Shown: positions 43,658 to 52,399, counted from the stretch's first letter. The stretch: DNA of 64,000 nt from Chryseobacterium vrystaatense (GCF_000737765.1 NZ_JPRI01000007.1:62001-126000), one strand, 5' to 3'. Notes: generated by a model from the sequence alone, not told the origin. A program made the numbers and translations.

Positions 43658-44539
43658 TTACTTATTAAAATCGTCCCAGACTGCCTTTGAAATATCAGAA
43701 ACTATTTTACAGTTCACCACTTCAGTTTCGGTGGAATTGCTTACAAATATGGCAATTGCATAATGTTTTCCGTTTGGAAGGGTGATAATTCCCATATCAT
43801 TTTCTGCAACGGTAAGCACATTATCAGGTTTACCGGAAGAACCTGTTTTGTGAGCGACAGGGGTTCCTTTTGGTAATTGTTCAATAATTTTATTGGTTCC
43901 TGTTTTAGTTCCCAGCATAATTTGCATTAAGTAATCTGTAGATTTTTTAGAAAGCAATGCTCCGTCATAGAACTTTTTCAGAACCTGCACAGCAGAGTTA
44001 GGCGTGCTGTAATTCTCATAGAGTGCTTTCCAGTTCTTTTTGTGCATCTCATCTTCGTTGTATTTGATCTGGAAATCTTTTACACCTTTGGAATCCATGA
44101 ACTTCTGAACAGTTTGTGGTCCGCCAATAAGTCTCAACAGGATATCGCATCCATTATTATCACTTAGTGAAACTGTATAATCAAGTATTTCGCTAAGAGA
44201 CAGGGAAACATTAGCTTCAGGATATTTCTCGCGGATTGGTGACCATGTATTTTCCAGCAAATCCTCTTTTTTTAAAAAAAGTTTCTGTTCTAGTGAAAGT
44301 TTCTTCTGATCTACAAGATCTAAAACCGCACAGGCAATATGAAATTTGAAAACACTTAAAGTAGGAAGTTTCTTATCTCCGTTTTTACTGTATTTAAAAT
44401 TGTTTTCAAAACCAAGAACAGAAACCCCGACGGTAGCTTTTTTACCTTGAGTGATACTGCTTATTTTTTGTTCTAAAGCAGATTTCTGGGCAGCTGCCAA
44501 TGATGAAATCAAAAGAAGAAACAGTCCTATTTTTTTCAT
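43658..44539 (-). CDS. Class A beta-lactamase, subclass A2 (CIA/CGA-like)
   Basis: A 293-residue periplasmic enzyme with signal peptide 'GLFLLLISSLAAA'. Active-site motifs are SVFK (Ser62, Lys65; Ambler 70-73), SDN (126-128; Ambler 130-132), the omega-loop 'NEDEMHKKN' containing the acylation-water Glu region, and KTG (231-233; Ambler 234-236). The extended omega loop and 'NEDEM' pattern are typical of subclass A2 enzymes of Bacteroidota (CGA, CIA, CME, CblA). Such chromosomal enzymes hydrolyse penicillins and often cephalosporins. No IS or integron sequence is nearby, so it looks intrinsic. Confidence 0.92.
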   Translation of the reverse strand: MKKIGLFLLLISSLAAAQKSALEQKISSITQGKKATVGVSVLGFENNFKYSKNGDKKLPTLSVFKFHIACAVLDLVDQKKLSLEQKLFLKKEDLLENTWSPIREKYPEANVSLSLSEILDYTVSLSDNNGCDILLRLIGGPQTVQKFMDSKGVKDFQIKYNEDEMHKKNWKALYENYSTPNSAVQVLKKFYDGALLSKKSTDYLMQIMLGTKTGTNKIIEQLPKGTPVAHKTGSSGKPDNVLTVAENDMGIITLPNGKHYAIAIFVSNSTETEVVNCKIVSDISKAVWDDFNK

Positions 44540-44618
44540 AATGCTGTATTAGACAGATCCTTTTTGGAAGGAAACTGGAGTTTAAGATAAATATTTACTT
44601 TAATTTAAAATAATCGGA

Positions 44619-45581
44619 TTAGGAAATCAGTTTTACAATTTCCAAAGCGACCTTTAAAGCTTCAGTCCCGTCTTCCAGAGAAACTTCTACATTTTTGCCG
44701 TCTGTGATGGCATCTGCAAAAGAATTTAATTCGTCAAGGATTGCATTATTAGGCTGGATGTTTGGATATTCAAATAAGATCTGATTTTTTTCTCCATCAG
44801 CATTCTCAATGATCATGTCAAAAGGAGTGGGCGTTTCGGGAGCGTCTTTCATTCTGATCACTTCTGCTTTTTTCTCAAGGAAGTCCACGGAGATATATGC
44901 GTCTTTCTGGAAAAAACGGCTTTTTCTCATCGCTTTCATTGAAATTCTTGAAGTGGTAAGGTTTGCTACACAGCCATTCTCAAATTCTATTCTGGCATTC
45001 GCGATATCAGGCGTTTTGCTTACTACACAAACACCGCTTGCATGAATGTTTTTAACCTTAGATTTGGCCATGCTCAACAGAATATCCAAATCGTGGATCA
45101 TAAGGTCCAGAACTACAGAAACATCCGTTCCTCTTGGATTAAATTCCGCCAGTCTGTGGATTTCTATGAACATAGGATTTTTGATATATTCTTTCGTTGC
45201 AATAAAAGCGGGATTATATCTTTCCACATGTCCTACCTGTGCCTTGATGCCGTTTTCCTGGCATTTTTGAAGGATTTCTTCTGCCTGTTCGAGCGTTTGG
45301 GTCACTGGTTTTTCAATGAAGAAATGCAGCCCTTTTTCAATCGCTTTTAATGCATAATCATAATGATAAACTGTGGGAGTCACAATATCCAGCATATCAA
45401 TCTGGTCAAGAAGTTCATCAAAATTTTCAAAATATTTATACCCGAATTCAGCTTCTATTTTTTTTCCGTTTTCAGTATCTTTATCGTGGAAACCTATCAG
45501 CTCGTATTTATCTGACTGGTTAAGAAGTCTTAAGTGGATCTTTCCCAGATGTCCGGCACCTACCAAACCTGCTTTTAACAT
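44619..45581 (-). CDS. Gfo/Idh/MocA family oxidoreductase
   Basis: A 320-residue NAD(P)-dependent oxidoreductase. N-terminal Rossmann fold 'KAGLVGAGHLGKIHLRLLNQSDKYELIGFHD', the 'VTPTVYHYDYALKAIEKGLHFFIEKPVTQTLEQAEEI' block with the EKP signature, and the C-terminal alpha/beta domain beginning 'VGHVERYNPAFIA' and 'DLMIHDLDILL'. Substrates are usually sugars or cyclitols. It lies divergently from pcm. Confidence 0.9.
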   Translation of the reverse strand: MLKAGLVGAGHLGKIHLRLLNQSDKYELIGFHDKDTENGKKIEAEFGYKYFENFDELLDQIDMLDIVTPTVYHYDYALKAIEKGLHFFIEKPVTQTLEQAEEILQKCQENGIKAQVGHVERYNPAFIATKEYIKNPMFIEIHRLAEFNPRGTDVSVVLDLMIHDLDILLSMAKSKVKNIHASGVCVVSKTPDIANARIEFENGCVANLTTSRISMKAMRKSRFFQKDAYISVDFLEKKAEVIRMKDAPETPTPFDMIIENADGEKNQILFEYPNIQPNNAILDELNSFADAITDGKNVEVSLEDGTEALKVALEIVKLIS

Positions 45582-45644
45582 AGATTTTTAATTTGTGTAA
45601 AGATAAGAATTTTAGGTATTAGGAAATACGTTGTTGCATTTAGG

Positions 45645-45675
45645 TTGATAAGTATTGATAGTTTTTTTACTTTTG
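45645..45675 (+). promoter_or_regulatory. Promoter of pcm
   Basis: TTG at 45645-45647 and TACTTTTG at 45668-45675, 20-nt spacer. Start predicted near 45679. It shows that the frame open from 45645 is not translated in full. Confidence 0.6.
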
Positions 45676-45716
45676 TAGAAACTAGTACCCGTAACTTAAT
45701 AACTACTATCTTACTA

Positions 45717-46370
45717 ATGATGCATGATTCGTTTGTACACAAAGGAAAAAGAAAAATCTTGGTCGAATACTTAAGACATAAGATCGGGATCTCAGATGAA
45801 AATGTACTTTCGGCAATGAGTGAAGTTCCGAGACACCTTTTCATCGAAAGTATTTTTGAAGATTTTGCCTATGAAGACCGGGCCTTTCCAATTTTATCAC
45901 ACCAGACTATATCCCATCCTTCAACAGTGGCGGAACAGTCAGAATTGCTGCAGGTAAAACCAGGAGAAAAAGTACTGGAGATCGGAACAGGATGCGGATA
46001 TCAAACCGCTGTGCTATTGGCAATGAAAGCTTTGGTGTATACGGTAGAAAGGCAGAAAGATCTGTTTGATTTCTCAAAGAAAAAATTTCGCGAACTGCAT
46101 TTAAGCCCTAAATTCCAGAGTTTTGGGGATGGTTTTGCAGGTCTTCCTACATTTGCCCCTTTTGATAAGATCATTATCACCTGCGGAGCTTCCGTCTTAC
46201 CTATAGAGTTACTGAAACAGCTTAATGTTGGAGGAAAGATGGTTATTCCTTTAGGACCTACCGATGAGCAGATTTTATACAGGTTTACGAAAACAGCTCC
46301 TACCCAGTTTGAAAAAGAGGAATTCGGAGCTTATAAATTTGTTCCGATGCTGGGAAATACCAATCATTAA
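45717..46370 (+). CDS. pcm: Protein-L-isoaspartate O-methyltransferase
   Basis: A 217-residue (or 216 from the next Met) SAM-dependent enzyme that repairs isoaspartyl residues. Motifs: 'MSEVPRHLFI', 'ISHPSTVAEQSELLQVKPGEKVLEIGTGCGYQTAVLLA' (SAM motif I EIGTGCGYQ), 'VYTVERQKDLF', 'GDGFAGLPTFAPFDKIIITCGASVLPIELLKQLNVGGKMVIPLG'. Cytosolic, normal length. The start is one of two adjacent ATGs; the upstream frame is excluded by the promoter at 45645-45675. Confidence 0.93.
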   Translation: MMHDSFVHKGKRKILVEYLRHKIGISDENVLSAMSEVPRHLFIESIFEDFAYEDRAFPILSHQTISHPSTVAEQSELLQVKPGEKVLEIGTGCGYQTAVLLAMKALVYTVERQKDLFDFSKKKFRELHLSPKFQSFGDGFAGLPTFAPFDKIIITCGASVLPIELLKQLNVGGKMVIPLGPTDEQILYRFTKTAPTQFEKEEFGAYKFVPMLGNTNH

Positions 46371-46375
46371 CAGAG

Positions 46376-46705
46376 ATTTTTTTAACCGCAAAAGTCAAAA
46401 AAATTTAATTTATTTAAATCAATTAGAGTACCTAAGAAGAAATCGAAGATTTTCATAAAAACTTAAGTGTACTTCATATGCACGATATTTTAATTTAAAT
46501 AACTAAAGTGTTACCAAACCTTTGGGCTTTTTGGGTTGATATTCTCTCTTATATTATGCTTAACTAAAAAAGATATATTTTTTATTCTATTCCATAAATC
46601 TTTGATTTTTATAAAAACCTGGTGTACTTACAAATAAACTAAAGTGTTATAAAAAAAATCTGCCTTTTACCTTCGTTGAATCTGTGGTTTTTGGTTAAAA
46701 AGAGT
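46376..46705. repeat. Decayed repeat region between pcm and the 82-residue protein
   Basis: No gene in 421 bp. The ends are roughly inverted (TTTTTAACCGCAAAA near 46379 and TGGTTTTTGGTTAAAAA near 46684). Inside are two imperfect direct repeats that share ATAAAAAC..(AA/GG)TGTACTT (46453 and 46608) and AACTAAAGTGTTA (46500 and 46636). It looks like a degenerate copy of an interspersed repeat. Confidence 0.4.
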
Positions 46706-46791
46706 TTTATTTTTTTTTAATAAACATTAAGACCGCTTCGGAATGGTAATTGAATTCATTTGAAAACCTAATCACTTAAATTTTTATTATT

Positions 46792-47040
46792 ATGGACACG
46801 AATAGATTTAAATCATCACACGATTTTAGTAATATTCAGAAAAACCTGCATAATAATCCAGGATATCATGTAGAAAGTTTTGGGCAGCAGGTGAAGGACT
46901 ATATGAATGATATGAAAACTAAGAATCAGGAACCTACCAAACAGGGATTTATGGCGCACACCCAAAAATCGGCAAAGGATGTTTGGGAAGAAATTCAGGA
47001 GATGGCTTCAGAAGCCTGGGATAAAAATAAAGATCAATAA
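46792..47040 (+). CDS. Small hydrophilic protein, 82 residues, unknown function
   Basis: Not recognised. It is short, hydrophilic and probably helical at its C-terminus ('KSAKDVWEEIQEMASEAWDKNKDQ'), without signal peptide or membrane segment. An intrinsic terminator follows, and the ATG sits behind an A/T-rich leader, so it forms its own unit. Such small abundant charged proteins in Flavobacteriia may be stress-related, but there is no direct evidence. Confidence 0.6.
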   Translation: MDTNRFKSSHDFSNIQKNLHNNPGYHVESFGQQVKDYMNDMKTKNQEPTKQGFMAHTQKSAKDVWEEIQEMASEAWDKNKDQ

Positions 47041-47073
47041 GACGAAATCAATAATTTTAATACTAAAGTTAAA

Positions 47074-47106
47074 GAACCTCACTTTTAACAGGAGTGAGGT
47101 TTTTTA
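47074..47106 (+). terminator. Intrinsic terminator
   Basis: AACCTCAC...GTGAGGTT followed by TTTTAT, 34 bp after the stop. Confidence 0.75.
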
Positions 47107-47145
47107 TGGACTCCATTAAAAAACGAAATTAAATCAAAATAGAAC

Positions 47146-48123
47146 ATGAAAGTATTTGTAAACAGAAGAATTCCTGAAGCAGGAATCAATATGCTGAAAG
47201 AAGCGGGGCTGGAAGTTTTTATCCCTGAACATGACAACCTTTCTCATGAAGAATGGCTGATCTACTGTCAGAATCATGATGCTGTTTTAAGCATTGGAGG
47301 AGAATTTAAATACGATAAGGATTTTTTTACTCAGTGCCCCAATATAAAGACGATCGCATTATATTCCGTAGGTTTTGATCATGTCGATATTGATGAAGCC
47401 AACCGAAGAAACATTCCCATAGGAAATACCCCTGATGTACTCAGTAAAGCGACTTCAGATATAGCATTTCTGCTCATGCAGTCAGTAGCCAGAAGAGCAA
47501 GTTATAATTTTCAGAAAGTGAAAGACGGGAACTGGGGAGATTTCGATCCTCTGCATGCTTTGGGACAGGAACTCTATGGGAAAACATTGGGGATATTAGG
47601 TTTGGGAAGAATTGGTTTTGAAATGGCCAAAAAGTCTCAAAAAGCCTTTGATATGAATATTATTTATCATAACCGTAATCAAAATGAAGAAGCCGAGAAA
47701 GAGCTGAATGCAACCTATGTTTCTTTCGAAGAACTGATTGCGCAGTCAGATGTACTGAGTGTTCATGCGAATTTTACCCCTGAGCAGAAAGAACTTTTCA
47801 ACAGTTCTGTTTTTGTAAAAATGAAAGACAATGCTATTTTCATCAATACAGCAAGAGGTGGTTTTCAGAATGAAAAGGATTTGTACGAAGCATTGGTTTC
47901 AAAACAGATATGGGGAGCAGGATTAGATGTTACCAATCCGGAACCCATGTCTAAAGAAAGTCCGCTTTTGGAATTGTCTAACGTATGTGTGCTGCCACAT
48001 ATTGGTTCTGCCACCATTGAAGCGAGAACAGGAATGGCAAGGATGGCCGCAGAAAATATCATCGCTTTCTCTAAAGGTGAAAAATTACCTTACTGTGCCA
48101 ATCCTGAAGTATATACCGGATAA
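47146..48123 (+). CDS. D-isomer-specific 2-hydroxyacid dehydrogenase (glyoxylate/hydroxypyruvate reductase-like)
   Basis: A 325-residue NAD(P)-dependent dehydrogenase. Visible: 'IKTIALYSVGFDHVDIDEANRRNIPIGNTPDVLSKATSDIAFLLM' (substrate domain), the cofactor motif 'GKTLGILGLGRIGFEMAKKSQ', the catalytic Arg region 'IFINTARGGFQNEKDLYEAL', Glu in 'GLDVTNPEPMSKESPLLELSN' and catalytic His in 'CVLPHIGSATIEARTGMARMAAENI'. These features fit the GhrB/GRHPR subgroup. Normal length. Confidence 0.92.
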   Translation: MKVFVNRRIPEAGINMLKEAGLEVFIPEHDNLSHEEWLIYCQNHDAVLSIGGEFKYDKDFFTQCPNIKTIALYSVGFDHVDIDEANRRNIPIGNTPDVLSKATSDIAFLLMQSVARRASYNFQKVKDGNWGDFDPLHALGQELYGKTLGILGLGRIGFEMAKKSQKAFDMNIIYHNRNQNEEAEKELNATYVSFEELIAQSDVLSVHANFTPEQKELFNSSVFVKMKDNAIFINTARGGFQNEKDLYEALVSKQIWGAGLDVTNPEPMSKESPLLELSNVCVLPHIGSATIEARTGMARMAAENIIAFSKGEKLPYCANPEVYTG

Positions 48124-48144
48124 TTGGCAGACCTGTAATCATTG

Positions 48145-48179
48145 AAAAATTGGAAAGAATCATCTTTCCGATTTTTTTT
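48145..48179 (+). terminator. Intrinsic terminator
   Basis: AAATTGGAAAGA-atca-TCTTTCCGATTTTTTTT. Confidence 0.75.
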
Positions 48180-48283
48180 GAAAGTATCAAGGAAGTTTCT
48201 GATATTTTTTATCAATCAGCAGGAATAAAGAGGAAGGTTGGAACCGTTTTTGTTCTGTATGAGTAACATTAAATACAATTGTT

Positions 48284-48574
48284 ATGATACCAGAAGATAA
48301 TACCAACGAACAGAACAGAAAGTTAGAAGAGATGGATTATAATCCTAATGAAGATATCTTTAATAAAGAAAAACATATTCCGCTTGATGGTGACGGAAAT
48401 CCTATCCTCAATGAAGAGGATGATGATAAAATTGATAAAGGGTTAGACATTCCCGGCACTGAAGATGACGATAATATGGAAGAGATAGGATCTGAGGACG
48501 AAGAAAACAATTATTGGAGCCGCAGCGATAATGCAGATGACCACGAAGAGGAAAATGATGACGTTCTAACGTAA
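48284..48574 (+). CDS. Small highly acidic hypothetical protein, 96 residues
   Basis: Not recognised. Rich in Asp, Glu and Asn with clusters such as 'NEEDDDKIDKG' and 'GSEDEENN'; likely disordered. It starts MIPEDNTNEQNRKLEEMDYNP and has no hydrophobic segment. Its own terminator follows. A similar composition is seen in conserved small proteins of Chryseobacterium, but no function is known. Confidence 0.6.
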   Translation: MIPEDNTNEQNRKLEEMDYNPNEDIFNKEKHIPLDGDGNPILNEEDDDKIDKGLDIPGTEDDDNMEEIGSEDEENNYWSRSDNADDHEEENDDVLT

Positions 48575-48596
48575 ATCCTGACCGTATAAATAATAG

Positions 48597-48632
48597 AAAC
48601 CTTACTGAATTTCAGTGAGGTTTTTTATTTTT
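48597..48632 (+). terminator. Intrinsic terminator
   Basis: AACCTTACTGA-attt-CAGTGAGGTTTTTTATTTTT. Confidence 0.75.
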
Positions 48633-48670
48633 GAAAACCCCTCCATTTTCTAAGGGATACCCATTCCCCC

Positions 48671-48720
48671 CCTCCGGAGGGGTGGATTCAAAAATTAAAG
48701 AATTTTTGAAGACGGGGTGG
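48671..48720. repeat. Left inverted repeat of the DUF559 element
   Basis: The segment GGAGGGGTGGATTCAAAAAT...AATTTTTGAAGACGGGGTGG (48676-48720) is a close inverted copy of 49152-49200 on the other side of the DUF559 gene. It also has an internal hairpin (TTCAAAAATT/AATTTTTGAA) and starts with a CCCCTCCGGAGGGG palindrome. The stop codon and last residues of the gene are encoded inside it. Confidence 0.7.
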
Positions 48721-49133
48721 TTCCATAGTGCAGAATAATAAAATACTCCAGATCCTTCATAACAAAAGCAATATTATTCCTTATATCAAAATCTGTGATT
48801 CTAAAAACCAAAAGTCCCAAAGACTCCAGATATTCCTGTCTGATTCCGTCATAAACTTCTTTTTCATCATGACTGGAGCCGTCAATTTCAATAACCAATC
48901 CAAGTATTTTTACATAAAAATCGACAATATAATTTCCAATGATTCTTTGCCGGTCGAAGTCAATATTATGAAATTTTTTTTGCTCTTACTTTTTTCCAGA
49001 ACAGGACTTCTCCAAGAATTCGCGCCTTTCGTTTTTCTTTCAGAAGGCATTTTAGATAATGATTATAAGGGAGATTTGTTACAAAGTTTCTTTGAATGGA
49101 AAACCCTTTGATGTGGGTAAGTATTTCTTTCAT
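48695..49133 (-). pseudogene. DUF559 (Vsr-like) endonuclease, frameshifted in an A8 run
   Basis: Two minus-strand frames join into one DUF559 protein. The 5' part (start ATG 49133) reads 'MKEILTHIKGFSIQRN' and then the DUF559 entry 'KRKARILGEVLFWKKVRAKK', where the frame hits a stop at 48966. Dropping one A from the A8 run at 48974-48981 restores the reading 'FHNIDFDRQRIIGNYIVDFY' followed by 'LGLVIEIDGSSHDEKEVYDGIRQEYLESLGL', the catalytic VDF-x(n)-EIDG core of Vsr-like nucleases, and 'VFRITDFDIRNN'. So a single-base insertion (or sequencing error in a homopolymer) breaks an otherwise complete gene of about 145 codons. It is framed by inverted repeats that overlap its 3' end. Confidence 0.78.
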
Positions 49134-49151
49134 GATGTGTTTATTTTTAAT

Positions 49152-49206
49152 CACCCCGTCTTCCAAAATTCATTGAATTTTGAAATCCACCCCTCCAAAG
49201 GAGGGG
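49152..49206. repeat. Right inverted repeat of the DUF559 element
   Basis: CACCCCGTCTTCCAAAATTC...TTTTGAAATCCACCCCTCC (49152-49196) is the inverted counterpart of 48676-48720; it ends in a CCCCTCCaaaGGAGGGG palindrome. Identity is high but not perfect (a few substitutions and one indel). The start codon of the endonuclease lies about 20 bp inside this repeat. Confidence 0.7.
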
Positions 49207-49378
49207 AATTAAGGTGTGTATTTTCAAATATAGCATTAAATTGAATGATGGATTATCCTGTAATGGATCACAGATTGAACAGATCAGTGATTTTGCCTTT
49301 TACTTGCCTATATTTCCTAATTTGAATATCTTTAAAACTTCAAAAAGTTGAATTCTAAACATTGAACTAAATAGCAAT

Positions 49379-51364
49379 ATGACATTTCAAGAACAGATAC
49401 AGCAGGGGATTCCAAATCAGCTGCCACAGCCTAAACCATACGAAACCAATATCAACCATGCACCGAAGCGTAAAGAAATTTTAGGAGAAGAAGAGAAAAA
49501 ACTCGCTCTTAAGAATGCTTTACGTTATTTCGAGCCTCAGTTTCATGCAGAATTGCTGCCTGAATTTAAGGAGGAACTGGAGAAGTATGGAAGAATTTAT
49601 ATGTACAGATTCCGTCCGGATTATGAGATGAAAGCCCGTTCTATTTCCGAATATCCTGGAAAATCAGAGCAGGCGAAAGCGATTATGCTCATGATCCAGA
49701 ACAACCTGGATTATGCAGTGGCACAGCATCCTCATGAGCTGATTACTTATGGTGGGAATGGAGCTGTTTTCTCCAACTGGGCTCAGTATCTTCTGACGAT
49801 GAAATATCTGTCTGAAATGACGGATGAGCAGACTTTAACGATGTATTCAGGACATCCGATGGGACTTTTCCCTTCACATAAAGATGCTCCAAGAGTAGTG
49901 GTAACCAACGGAATGATGATTCCCAACTATTCCAAGCCGGATGACTGGGAAAAATTCAATGCGTTAGGGGTTACCCAATACGGACAGATGACGGCAGGAA
50001 GTTATATGTATATAGGTCCGCAGGGAATTGTTCACGGAACAACGATTACTGTTCTGAATGCTTTCAGAAAGATCAAAAAAGAACCGCAGGGCGGACTTTT
50101 TGTAACCTCAGGATTAGGAGGAATGAGTGGAGCACAGCCAAAAGCAGGAAATATTGCAGGTTGTGTTACTGTATGTGCTGAAGTAAATCCTAAGATCACT
50201 AAAATCCGTCATGAGCAGAAGTGGGTTAATGAAATTTTCGAAAACCTTGATGAGCTGGTAGAAAGAGTAAAAAAAGCTCAGGAAAATAAAGAAACTGTTT
50301 CTCTGGCCTACCTTGGAAACATTGTTGAGGTTTGGGAAAAGTTTGACGAGAAAAATCTGAAAATAGATATCGGTTCAGATCAGACATCCCTTCACAATCC
50401 TTGGGCTGGCGGGTATTATCCTGCAGGACAGAGTTTTGAAGAGTCGAATACAATGATGGCGGAGAACCCTGAACTGTTCAAAGAAAAAGTTCAGGAAACT
50501 TTAAGAAGACACGCTGCAGCGATCAACAAACATACACAGAAAGGGACCTATTTTTTCGATTATGGAAATGCCTTTTTACTGGAAGCTTCCAGAGCAGGGG
50601 CAGATGTAATGGCAGAAAATCCTACTCTAGGAAGAGAGTTTAAATATCCTAGTTATGTTCAGGATATTATGGGACCTATGTGTTTCGACTATGGTTTCGG
50701 GCCGTTCCGTTGGGTATGCGCTAGCGGAAAACCTGAAGATTTACAGAAAACAGATGATATTGCATGTGCTGTTCTGGAGGAAATGGTAAAAAATTCTCCG
50801 GAAGAAATTCAGCAGCAGATGAGAGATAATATTCAGTGGATCAAAGGGGCTCAGGAGAATAAACTGGTCGTTGGTTCACAGGCGAGAATTCTTTATGCAG
50901 ATGCAGAAGGAAGAATGAAAATTGCCGAAGCTTTCAATAATGCCATTAAAAACGGAGAAATCGGACCTGTTGTTTTGGGAAGGGATCATCACGATGTTTC
51001 CGGAACAGATTCTCCTTACAGAGAGACGTCCAATATTTATGACGGGTCAAGATTTACTGCAGATATGGCGATTCACAATGTGATCGGCGACAGTTTCCGT
51101 GGTGCTACGTGGGTATCTATCCATAACGGTGGCGGAGTAGGCTGGGGCGAAGTGATCAACGGAGGTTTTGGAATGCTGCTGGACGGAAGTCAGGAAGCAG
51201 ACAGAAGACTGAAATCCATGCTTTTCTGGGACGTGAACAATGGAATTTCCAGAAGAAGCTGGGCCAGAAATGAAGGTGCGGTTTTCGCCATTAAAAGAGC
51301 AATGGAAGCAGAACCGAATCTGAAAGTGACCCTTCCGAATTTTGTAGATGAGAATTTGTTGTAA
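49379..51364 (+). CDS. hutU: Urocanate hydratase
   Basis: A 661-residue enzyme of histidine degradation (urocanate to imidazolone propionate). Seen: 'ELITYGGNGAVFSNWAQY', 'TMYSGHPMGLFPSHKDAPRVVVTNGMMIPNY', 'TAGSYMYIGPQGIVHGT', 'GLGGMSGAQPKA' (NAD+ site), 'DYGNAFLLEASRAGAD', 'IMGPMCFDYGFGPFRWVC', and the family signature 'SIHNGGGVGWGEVINGGFGMLLDG'. It is the long form (about 660 residues) known in Bacteroidota. No other hut gene is adjacent in this window. Confidence 0.96.
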   Translation: MTFQEQIQQGIPNQLPQPKPYETNINHAPKRKEILGEEEKKLALKNALRYFEPQFHAELLPEFKEELEKYGRIYMYRFRPDYEMKARSISEYPGKSEQAKAIMLMIQNNLDYAVAQHPHELITYGGNGAVFSNWAQYLLTMKYLSEMTDEQTLTMYSGHPMGLFPSHKDAPRVVVTNGMMIPNYSKPDDWEKFNALGVTQYGQMTAGSYMYIGPQGIVHGTTITVLNAFRKIKKEPQGGLFVTSGLGGMSGAQPKAGNIAGCVTVCAEVNPKITKIRHEQKWVNEIFENLDELVERVKKAQENKETVSLAYLGNIVEVWEKFDEKNLKIDIGSDQTSLHNPWAGGYYPAGQSFEESNTMMAENPELFKEKVQETLRRHAAAINKHTQKGTYFFDYGNAFLLEASRAGADVMAENPTLGREFKYPSYVQDIMGPMCFDYGFGPFRWVCASGKPEDLQKTDDIACAVLEEMVKNSPEEIQQQMRDNIQWIKGAQENKLVVGSQARILYADAEGRMKIAEAFNNAIKNGEIGPVVLGRDHHDVSGTDSPYRETSNIYDGSRFTADMAIHNVIGDSFRGATWVSIHNGGGVGWGEVINGGFGMLLDGSQEADRRLKSMLFWDVNNGISRRSWARNEGAVFAIKRAMEAEPNLKVTLPNFVDENLL

Positions 51365-51388
51365 TTCAACAAAAATTAGATTATAATA

Positions 51389-51428
51389 AAAAACTTTGCT
51401 GTATTTGTATAGCAAAGTTTTTTTATTT
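51389..51428 (+). terminator. Intrinsic terminator after hutU
   Basis: AAAACTTTGCT...AGCAAAGTTTTTTTATTTT. Confidence 0.8.
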
Positions 51429-51481
51429 TAGCAGATAACCAACTTTAAAGTTTTCACCTTAAAAACGTCTGATAAACACCT

Positions 51482-52399
51482 ATGAAAAAATCTGTTTTAA
51501 GCTTGATATTTTCTTTTTTATTTTCAATTCCGGCATGGGCCTGTTTAAATGGAGAAACTAAAGAACTCAAAGATGGAACTATGATTTATATGGATTTTGC
51601 GGGATTTGTTCCCAGAGGTCATCATTTTAATAATCGTGAAGACCTGGAAAAAACTTTAGGAAGACTGGAAAAAGAATATAAGAGAACAAAAAATCTGGAT
51701 TATTTGTCAGATAAAGGATATATCCTGATTATTCTTAAAAAATATAAAGAAGCCATAGAACTTTACAAAAGGATTGAATCTATTGCTCCGGGCAGATACT
51801 CTACAGCTTCTAATATGGGTACAGCATATGAACTGATGGGCAACAATATTGAAGCTTTGAAATGGATCGAAAAGTCTATTAAAATCAACCCCGGATCACA
51901 TTTCAGTTCAGAGTGGATCCACGCCAATATTTTGAAAGCAAAAATTAAAGGAGGCGAAACTTATAGTTCAGAAGCACTCATTCAGACTGATTTTGGAAGT
52001 AAAAGAAATCCTGAGACAAATCTATCCAAAGAAGAATTATATAAACTTCGTAAATCTCTTTTTTATCAGTTAAATGAACGGATATCCTTTGTAAATCCAG
52101 AAGACAAAATTGTTGCTCAGTTATTATTTGATCTGGGAAATGTGGCATTTTTAATGAAATTTAAAAATGAAGCTTTAGGCGATTATGAAAAGGCAGTGAT
52201 TTATGGCTTTAACGATCCCATTATAAAGCAAAGAATAGCGTCTTTATCAGCAATTACAGACGGCAAGGAGGCTCCAAAAGATGTATTGGATGAATCCACA
52301 GAAGAGATTATTAAGGTCGGATTATCTGTATTATCACTGCTCATCTCAGCAATAATAATTTTCATTTTCAGGAAAAAAATATTTACGATGCTTAAATAA
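51482..52399 (+). CDS. Exported TPR-repeat protein with C-terminal membrane anchor
   Basis: A 305-residue protein: signal peptide 'VLSLIFSFLFSIPAWA' followed by a Cys, then TPR units ('YLSDKGYILIILKKYKEAIELYKRIESIAPGRYSTASNMGTAYELMGNNIEALKWIEKSIKINPGS', 'LLFDLGNVAFLMKFKNEALGDYEKAVIYG'), and a C-terminal hydrophobic helix 'VGLSVLSLLISAIIIFIF' before a basic tail. Topology would place the TPR domain in the periplasm, anchored to the inner membrane. Partner unknown. Confidence 0.75.
   Translation: MKKSVLSLIFSFLFSIPAWACLNGETKELKDGTMIYMDFAGFVPRGHHFNNREDLEKTLGRLEKEYKRTKNLDYLSDKGYILIILKKYKEAIELYKRIESIAPGRYSTASNMGTAYELMGNNIEALKWIEKSIKINPGSHFSSEWIHANILKAKIKGGETYSSEALIQTDFGSKRNPETNLSKEELYKLRKSLFYQLNERISFVNPEDKIVAQLLFDLGNVAFLMKFKNEALGDYEKAVIYGFNDPIIKQRIASLSAITDGKEAPKDVLDESTEEIIKVGLSVLSLLISAIIIFIFRKKIFTMLK

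Noticed and set aside
48728..49111. 127-residue plus-strand frame
   Set aside because: It is antisense to the DUF559 gene, whose protein pattern is clear on the minus strand.
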